Source: Pontederia crassipes
Lineage: Eukaryota; Streptophyta; Magnoliopsida; Commelinales; Pontederiaceae
Reading direction: 5' to 3'
NCBI GenBank assembly: GCA_030549335.1
Contig: CM060187.1
Location: 52,782,203-52,846,202, forward strand
DNA: 64,000 nucleotides
Shown: in pieces, positions 56,261-64,000 of the stretch
How the letters are laid out: every line of letters begins with the position of its first letter
Numbering within the stretch: position 1 is the first letter of the stretch
Notes under the pieces: generated by a model
What the model was told of the DNA's origin: nothing
Database searches by the model: none
Seen by the model: the letters and a program-made list of their open reading frames with translations, nothing else
Program-made: the position numbers and the translations under genes

Positions 56261-57409
56261 TAAGATGACTTCATCAACACTGGAGCCATATTATTTCAGT
56301 GGATAGTTATCAACTAGAAGGATCAACATGGGTAACGTGGAAACTAGGCCATCTTTGTCAACTTACGTCGTCTTACAATTTGGCTGGCATTTGAGCAAAG
56401 GAGAAGAGGATGAAGTGGGCGAGCAGAGAGAGAGAGAGAGATGGTAGACCGCGACGGAGCGGACGATCGGAGGGAGTAACTCCGGAGAGCAATGGGAGAA
56501 ATCTCCTCAGTGGAAGTCGATGCGATGGTGGCGGCCTTGAGGACTGTAGCATGGGGATGAGGAGGGAAGAGTCTTGCGGTTGGAAAAGAGGCCGCAAAGG
56601 ACCATCGGACGAGTCAGGGAGGGTGTTCGTTGCCCATAGAAAAATGGTAATATTTCCGGCGGGCTGCTGGCGCTAGTCGGTCGCTGGTCGGAGATCTAAT
56701 TTCGAGTTTTGCAGGGCGCCCCGTAATCATTGCAGAGTTTACTAGGAATTAGGAAAGTGAAAGTACGTCGCATTACTAAATCTTTAAATATATATTGCAT
56801 CTATCTTCTCCATTTTGAAAAAGACAAAAACAACTATGCTTGTGTTTAATTTGACATAGAACAAAACTTTTAATTGTTATTTTTTTTATAAAGATTCAGT
56901 CTCTAAAATATTAAATATTTAGAGTTGATTGTTTCTCACTAGTATGGAAATATAATCCAAAATCTGTAATAATTAATAGCATCTGCTTATTCAGCCGTAC
57001 TTGATCTTAATTGTCTCCCAAAATATTATGCTGTGAAGGGTTCTAAGGTGCAGCCAACTTTATTGGACTTTTCTAAGAAAAGAAATTTACTGATCTCAGC
57101 CCTGATTAATCTACCCACTTTGATCATCATCATGTTAAGCTAAACGAGAATCTTGTTCATGTCTCCTTTTATGTTTTTAGCAAACAACAATGAGTCATTT
57201 TTAAAATAAATAAATAAATATATAAGAAGGAAACATCATAGATTATACTTTGGTATTGGTAGGTGAGTGGCAATTCACCCTTTCCGAATTTGTAACAAGG
57301 GCAGAGACATGAATGCAAAGTCCAAGAACAGTAGAAAAACTAGGACTAGCAGATGTGTTACATGATGCCCACATCAAGACAAGAACAAGAGTCATATTGA
57401 TACAAACAA
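56261..57409. other. Spacer
   Basis: GC-rich to about 56700 (possibly the former 5' region of the PPR pseudogene), then AT-rich. A minus-strand AATAAA at 57064-57059 may serve the gene ending at 57410. Confidence 0.45.
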
Positions 57410-60083
57410 TTAGTTGACAACGTCTTCTTCATCCTCAAAACTCAAGTTTAAAGTTTGCAACTTGAAACCGGAACCTTGTATGACCTCAACCAAATTGGAA
57501 GCAACCCCAGTGGCTTGTACAGTGGTCTGTTTCGTCAACTGCAGCAAGTAGAATCCATCCATAAGAATATGTACAGTAGTAGTAGAAAGTATACAAACAG
57601 GTAATCGTCCTAAAATGTTTTACCAACTACATAGCTGCCTGTTTCCAACATATCAGACATCAGTGTATACCGACAGCTTTCTTTTTTTCTTTTTTCTTTT
57701 TTTTTTTTTTTGAAACTATGTATACTGAACTTATGCTGTATGAACCAATAAGTATAAAATGCAAAACTTTTAACTTGCATATAAAACTTGAGGGAGAGGT
57801 GACTTATCCTTTAAAGATTCATTTTTCTTATTCTGCATATAAAAAACTTAACTTCCAAAATTCATTGTATGCCACGTTAGATTTCTCATTTGGGTATGGG
57901 GTGCGGAGGCTCTCCTCTCTCTTTTCTTTGTTGCTCTCTCAGTAGAGCACATGCATTTTGTACAATACACATATTTCTATAGTAATACACATACGGATGG
58001 CTACTGCAACTTGTGAGCCAACCTCTTTTCCCTCAAAAAAAGTAATTTGATGTGTCCAATACCCATTATATTTTAGTTTTAGCAAGCTTTTAATTATGCT
58101 ACGTAAAGATAATATTTAATCCATGACTTCTAGGAGAAGCTTGTACCACCGAGCAACATTGTGGTTAAAACCATTATATCTTATAATTTACGACTTCTCT
58201 GTATTTTTATTTATCCTTAAAGCTTTGTTTTAGTCAAACCTTCTGTCTTCTTCACTATCACTCTACTATGTTCCAATGTTGCATTATGTTCTCAACATCT
58301 CTGTATGAAGGGCACATAAGGTACTACCATACCATCATATCACTGTAACTAAACAACAGTCAACCACCAAAGTTCATTCTCTCTTTTATGTGTTTGATAC
58401 ATAAATGACTTTCTCAAATTCATGTGATGTTGGAAGCCCAAAAATTAGCATTTCCATTTTACGACAACTTATAAGGACCCAATGCTCAAATGAGCATGGC
58501 TTTACTAAATATTCATTTTTTAAAGAGGGTTTACTACATATTTACATGAAAAAATCGTGTTGATTCATGTAAAAGGTATATATGGTTTTTCAAGGGTCTA
58601 GTTTATCTGATGCTTGTTAACTAATCCGTATCCACAGATTACAACAGCAGATCTGACAGCATCATAACAATGCCCTGTTCACAAACGCATGGTACTCCAT
58701 CCAGCACTGACTTGAAGCAAGATAATAAATTAATAATTGTTAAAAGATTATATATAAACTTTAAGCATACAGGGTTCAAGAAGAAAATAATCAGTAGTAA
58801 CTGATGAACATTTGTAGGAGTAGCTTAGAAATGAATGAAACAAAGATTTGAACTCAACGAGAAGGGAAAATAATATCCAGGTACCAATGATGTACATTGG
58901 CTGATACAGGTTAGAAAGAGAATTTGAAGCAATTCATTTAGCCCAAAATAGTCTAGTCTGAAGCAGCAACATTTGGAGTTTATATTGCATAAGATAAATT
59001 CCCCAACAACATTCTCAAATGTTATAGATTGAAATGCAATTCAAAGCATGAATTTATCAAGAATGCCATGTGATGTGGTCTGTCATGTCTAGAAAACTTG
59101 TACTGCCAACCAATCCGTAGATGCTAGAACTGCACTGGTCTTGCAAGCAAACTATGCAAAAAGATATTTAACAAATACCTCACCAATCACCAAACACAGG
59201 TCGTATAAAACTAAAGAAAGATTTCTTAAGCGCTAGCAGATGTTCAAGAGGATAATTCTGACATATGAACCAATGCCTATAACATGAGAAAGTTTCAACC
59301 AAATTTGAACCAAAACGATATCCCCATGTTACCTATAATTATTTCTAGAGCATCAATCATTACAGACATATATGAATATGGAGCTCTGGAATCTAAATCG
59401 TCCAATTTTGTAAGCACATCAGCTATCACAAAAAAGCATTAAGAAATGGACTTTTCTATACCTCGACACTTGCAATTCCTTCTGAAACTGCAACCTTCAG
59501 AGTACTGACCCCGTCCAACCCCTGAGAAACAAATTAATAACCGAGCATTAGCCAAAAAACAAATCCCCTCAATCAGTTTCAGTGAAAAAAAGAAGCCAGG
59601 GTCTACAAATGCTCTCAGGATCAACCTCCAAGGCTTTGGTGACGGTTGAGACGGCAGATTCGTCCATCACTCCTTCAGCCTACAGAATACCGAACCAGAA
59701 AAGCAACATAACGTCTTAAACGCAACACAAGATCGCATTTCTTTTACGGAGAGAGCGGGAAGCAATGGACTGGGAGGACGTACCTGAAAGAACATGGTCA
59801 GCACATCGGAAGGGGAGACCGGGACGGCGACCGCGGCTCCTTCTTCCGAAGCTGCCGCCGGCTCCTCCGCGGGTACGGCCGTCTCCTCCTCCGCTACGGC
59901 GGCCCTCGAAGCCTGCCGGGGCGCCCGGGAGAAGGAGAGGCTCTGGTGGTGCCGAACGGACGGGAGTGCGAGAGTGGCGTGGCGGAATGCGATGAACGAG
60001 AGCTTCTCGTGGCAGCAGATAGCAGCAGCAGAAGAAGAAGGAGAGGAGTAGCAGAGAGCGGAGAGCGAGGAAATGGCGGCCAT
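57410..60083 (-). CDS. Small plastid-targeted protein of unknown function
   Basis: Exons: 60083-59784, 59679-59626, 59521-59462, 57538-57410; 180 aa with a 1.9-kb last intron. Residues 1-60 are rich in Ser and Ala with scattered Arg and hardly any acidic residues, as in a chloroplast transit peptide. An Ala/Glu-rich linker (61-85) follows. The mature domain of about 95 residues starts SPSDVLTMFFQAEGVMDESA, then ALEGLDGVSTLKVAVSEGIA, SVELTKQTTVQATGVASNLV, IQGSGFKLQTLNLSF and an acidic end. The alternation of strands and helices and the V-V-EGIASVEL pattern recall the ferredoxin-like fold of heavy-metal-associated domains, but the CxxC metal motif is absent. I recall similar plant sequences annotated only as uncharacterised. 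The gene structure is firm and the function is not. Confidence 0.85.
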
Positions 60084-62398
60084 TTATCCCTGGGAGCTGT
60101 GCGAGTGCTCGACAAACTCCAAAGACGACACCTTTCGCTCTGCTTCGAGCATTTGGGCGTGCGAGCTTTTTATCTCCGCTCGCGGTGATGGATGGGGTTG
60201 GGGATTTGGATAATGTGGATGGGCTCTTGAAAACCGGTTTATTCGAACCAAAAAAAACCGGACTGGTCGAACTGATTCCATTTTAACATTATTAACGATT
60301 TGATAAACAAATAATAGTTTAATTAGTGAATAATGGATGATAATTAGTGGTTAGAAATTATAATAAATAAGTGTTTGATAATTTTAATGATAGAATTAGC
60401 TAATAAATATAAAATAACATAATTAAATATATGACAAATTATTTAATTTAAGTACTATACAAATTCTATTATAATATAATACATTAAATATTTGTCTTAA
60501 TTTAATAAAATAAGATTTTATTTTTTGTTAAAATATATAGAAATTTATATTGACAATAAATTTAATATGGTGCACCCATGATATAAAAAGTTGATGGTGA
60601 AATTATTTTTTATTCATTGTTAACACATAAATAATTTGTAATTAATTAAGCATGAACATAAAAAGAAATATAGTTAAATGATTATAAAATAAAAATGAGA
60701 AAATAATAAGATAAGTTAAAAATAAATAATATGTGGTAAAATTGAAAAAAAAATTATAAAATGCTAACATCTTATCGGCTAAACGCTAGTAAAAATAACT
60801 TTTCAATATTTTTGTATGAAACGATAAGCGTTACTTATTTTTATCATTTATCAAATAAAAAAATTAGTGTTTGAATCGTTAAAAGCTACTTAAAACATAA
60901 TTTTGATATTACCACACAGAGCCTTAGTAAAATTGATTCTTAAATTTATTAAAACATTTTTTGATTTTTTTCTGTTAAGATTGAAGAATGTGAATCATGT
61001 TGGATTACTACTTGTAAAATTAAAAGTATATTTAAATAAAAATAATACTACTTGATCATAAATTCAACCTAGTAAACTTTAGCTACATGGATGAAGATCC
61101 ATTATTAAAATTTTGAAACAAGTTTACATGTGGAAACTTTTTTTTAAAATATGAGGTTTATACTTTAACCTCTTTGAATTATATTTTTTTATTTAAGCTT
61201 AAATTATAATTTCAAATTTTTTATCTCTGAACTTATGACACTTAAATTGGTTCATTAAATTTAATCCAAAATTTATTATTTTTTAAATAATAGTGAATAT
61301 TTTCTATCCTTGGTCCCTAATTAAAATAAAATATTTTATAAATAAAAAATAATCAATATGGATAAAAATATCATAATTTATCTAATATTATGCTCGTGAT
61401 AATATTTTATTGTTTAAATATTTTTCTTATAGCAAAAAGATAAGAATAAAACTGACACTTCATAAATAATAAAAAAAATTACTAAAATTTTGGATGAAAA
61501 TTATTGAGACCATAGTATTTTAAATATTTTCATGTCAAAATTTATTGAGATCCCAAAGTTGGATGATAAGTCCAGGTGACAAAGGAAAACAATTCTTTCA
61601 TGAATTCCCTGATAAAAAAAATAGTTAATACAAAAATTTAAGCGTTAAATATCATTTTAAGAACGGATATATTGGAATAAGAACTATGATGACAATCATA
61701 GAAGTACTTTAAGTGTTTGATAACTAGTGTTAACACTATTACTGCATATAAATGATAAATTGCTCAAAGAAAAATCAGATTCAATATATTTAAATTATAC
61801 AGTGTGAATTAAATGTATCTCAACATATAATATTATTTTTATCCTAATTCCTAAGCATAAGTTATCATTACACATTCTTATGACAATTAATATTGTAATC
61901 GAGTTTTTATTTAATTTCAAATGTGGAACAAAAAGGAGAGATGTATTTGTTTGTTAATTAATAAGTCGGCAACGAAATATACCAGACAACAAAAGTATAA
62001 TACGGCGCAATAGTAAATAGTGACAGAAATATCTTCTTAATTGTAAATACCAACTTATATATTAAGGAAAATAGAAAACAGGAAAAAAAACTCTAAAGAA
62101 AAGTGGCATAAAATCTCCAAAAGTTTCTTTTTAAAAAAAAAAATCTAAAGTGCAACTAAGATTAGATGGCACGTCTTCGTCCCAAGATGTTCTAAGCAGA
62201 TTTTTGCAGTATCTTAAAAAAATCCAAAACACTAGCAACTTTCTCATCTAAAGGAAAAGAGACAGAAGAAAATGGTGGACAAACATACACAATATTACAT
62301 GATGGGTCTGTTCAATATCTCATACTAATGGAAGATGGGAGGGATACTGAGCATACGAATGAATGAAGTGTCGTCGCCATTCAACAGCCGTAGCTTTG
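60084..62398. other. AT-rich intergenic region
   Basis: A GC-rich promoter-like strip up to about 60230 belongs to the plastid protein gene. Then very AT-rich sequence. The segment around 60290-60930 ends in ATTACCACACAGAGCC, which resembles the end of a hAT-type MITE (GGCTCTGT-TGG on the other strand). A matching left end is not clear. The right part may be a 3' UTR of the gene ending at 62399. Confidence 0.45.
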
Positions 62399-62559
62399 CT
62401 AATTCTCCTCGCAAACTTCACCTACTGTAAAATCAACGACTGCATCACCAATGCAACTCTGTGTAGAAGTTAAAACTAACAAAAACAGAAACGATTTGTT
62501 TCCTTACCTGCAAGTTTTACAGCTAGGTTCGCCTGGGCATCCGCATCTGCATTCATTTT
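62399..62559 (-). CDS. Candidate terminal exons, unrecognised
   Basis: Two possible exons, 62559-62508 and 62421-62399, joined by good GT-AG signals (CTTGCAG donor side GTAAGG). They give KMNADADAQANLAVKLAG then EVCEEN and a stop. The phase fits directly after the E(z)-like exon ending at 63651, so they could be an aberrant tail of that locus. The alternative frame of the first exon is Cys-rich and I cannot exclude it. No family recognised. Confidence 0.3.
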
Positions 62560-62830
62560 CTTCAGAGGTGACAAATAAAGGATGTTAAGTTCACAATTTA
62601 ATTGGGAATAAAAGGCACAAGAAAAGAAATTCCTATGAGAATTCACCAATGTGCATCACATATGGATATTATCTAATCGGGAGTTGATAATACATGGTGG
62701 ATCACCCAATTCACGTATTATATGGAAAATGTTATGCGATTGCAAAAAATATTGAAATTTATTTCTTATTTCCGTTGATCATATTAATATAAAACTAAGC
62801 TAAATAGAACTAAAACTAAGTAGACTGCCT

Positions 62831-63024
62831 CAACAACAACAAAGCCTTATCCCACTAGGTGGGGTCGGCTATATGGATCGACGTCATTCCGCTATATTAG
62901 TAACTTATATTCGTTGATCCATGTTCATAAGATTCGACAGGATTTTACGCTGGCTGTCGGGACATAACACAACCCTCCTCCTTTATCCGGACTTGGAACC
63001 GACTATAAAACATAGGCGGAGTTG
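62831..63024 (-). mobile_element. Au-type SINE, full length (copy 8)
   Basis: About 194 bp, from the CAA repeat to the CTCCGCCTATG head on the minus strand. It keeps a B-box-like GGTTCCAAGTCC. It lies in the left unit of the 521-bp duplication. Confidence 0.93.
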
Positions 63025-63351
63025 TCAGTCAAACAATATAATTAATGTTTGTGAACCTTTTGCTACCAGCCACTTAGAGAAGTTAGTTTAACATAAATCA
63101 GAGTGGATATGTTTCAGATGAAGTCATACCCTAAGATAGCATTGACTGCCTTCCTATGAGAATTCACCAATGTGCATCACATATGGATATTATCTAATCG
63201 GGAGTTGATAATACATGGTGGATCACCCAATTCACGTATTATATGGAAAATGTTATGCGATTGCAAAAAATATTGAAATTTATTTCTTATTTCCGTTGAT
63301 CATATTAATATAAAACTAAGCTAAATAGAACTAAAACTAAGTAGACTGCCT

Positions 63352-63545
63352 CAACAACAACAAAGCCTTATCCCATTAGGTGGGGTCGGCTATATGGATC
63401 GACGTCATTCCGCTATATTAGTAACTTATATTCGTTGATCCATGTTCATAAGATTCGACAGGATTTTACGCTGGCTGTCGGGACATAACACAACCCTCCT
63501 CCTTTATCCGGACTTGGAACCGACTATAAAACATAGGCGGAGTTG
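63352..63545 (-). mobile_element. Au-type SINE, full length (copy 9)
   Basis: Duplicate of copy 8, produced by the 521-bp duplication rather than by a new insertion. It differs at one base (T63376). Confidence 0.93.
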
Positions 63546-63650
63546 TCAGTCAAACAATATAATTAATGTTTGTGAACCTTTTGCTACCAGCCACTTAGAG
63601 AAGTTAGTTTAACATAAATCAGAGTGGATATGTTTCAGATGAAGTCATAC

Positions 63651-64000
63651 CCTAAGATAGCATTGACTGCCACAGGGTTTCCTATTTTCTTCCTGCTCAA
63701 TCACAAAAGGCTGTTTTTCACTCTGTGAAAGCAAATTATTAATAACCGAGTGAAAATCAAGTAATAAGCATTTCTCCTCTAAAAAAAAGTATTTTTTGCA
63801 TCCTTATCATAATGGACACCAAATATATTGTGACACTTACAGGAATAATTACGTTCTAAGAACAGCCATGAAGTCGACAGTCAAACACCTACGAGCAACA
63901 ACGATGGGGACATTTAAGACACAATAAAAAACTTACACAGTTAAGGTATAAAGGGTCAGAAATATACCAAGCACCGGCGACAGAAAAGATAATCAAAAGA
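63651..64000 (-). pseudogene. E(z)-type histone H3K27 methyltransferase exons (CLF/SWN family), in-frame stop
   Basis: Three exons read from the right edge: 64000-63968 (SFDYLFCRRCL), 63888-63841 (VFDCRLHGCS-stop-NVIIP) and 63722-63651 (SEKQPFVIEQEENRKPCGSQ then CYLR). Together they match the Cys-rich region of plant Enhancer-of-zeste proteins (FCRRCL-FDC-LHGCSQ-EKQ-KPC-HCYL), the catalytic subunit family of PRC2. Splice sites and phases are good, but the Gln codon of the conserved GCSQ is TAG (63858-63856). No SANT, CXC or SET exons follow downstream to 62399. It is therefore most likely a truncated, inactive copy. If the gene is real, the stop must be avoided by alternative splicing or be an assembly error. 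The 5' part lies beyond the window. Confidence 0.75.

Larger units (their letters stand above)
62630..63671. repeat. 521-bp tandem duplication containing a SINE
   Basis: 62630-63150 and 63151-63671 are head-to-tail copies. By eye I find one difference, C62855 versus T63376, inside the SINE. Each copy has a complete Au-type SINE. The right edge lies inside an exon of the E(z)-like gene, so the left copy carries the last part of that exon with its splice donor. Confidence 0.95.

Overview
This is nuclear DNA of a flowering plant. Intron-rich genes are separated by AT-rich spacers, with GT-AG introns, an L1-type LINE carrying a plant-style RNase H, and many copies of an Au-type tRNA-derived SINE. 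Several genes have a very GC-rich first exon that grades into AT-richer later exons (hexokinase-like gene, HCF153-like gene, plastid protein at 57.4-60.1 kb). That gradient is typical of monocots, so I infer a monocot, probably not a grass. I cannot name the species.

Layout. 1-8.8 kb (+): 3' part of a folylpolyglutamate synthase gene; its 5' exons lie before the window. 8.8-12.6 kb: AT-rich spacer with repeat-like blocks. 12.7-16.7 kb (-): THUMPD1/TAN1-type tRNA acetylation factor, whose introns hold two truncated SINEs. 18.3-20.5 kb (+): RRP17/NOL12-type rRNA-processing protein behind a site II/telo-box promoter. 21.1-28.2 kb (-): hexokinase family gene with hexokinase-like (HKL) features, including Tyr instead of Asn at residue 106 and one GC-AG intron. 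29.8-36.0 kb (+): nearly full-length L1-type LINE with target-site duplications and several disabling lesions. 36.0-37.4 kb: GC- and GA-rich, promoter-like island without a recognisable gene. 37.4-43.2 kb: AT-rich spacer with microsatellites. 43.2-50.2 kb (-): UBP24-type deubiquitinase. 51.9-52.2 kb: probable LINE tail. 52.4-53.0 kb (+): HCF153-like thylakoid protein. 54.5-56.3 kb (-): decayed PPR gene. 57.4-60.1 kb (-): small plastid-targeted protein of unknown function. 62.4-64.0 kb (-): edge of an Enhancer-of-zeste (CLF/SWN type) gene or gene fragment with an in-frame stop, next to a 521-bp tandem duplication.

The genes are unrelated housekeeping or regulatory genes and do not form an operon or cluster. 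They cover folate polyglutamylation, tRNA and rRNA maturation, sugar sensing or phosphorylation, deubiquitination, cytochrome b6f assembly and Polycomb silencing. Exon models were built by hand from splice sites and protein similarity. In every complete model the phases close exactly. I found no new defence-like or clustered system. The most notable observations are the HKL-type gene with its GC-AG intron, the interrupted E(z) exons beside the tandem duplication, and the series of graded 5'-truncated SINEs with clear target-site duplications.
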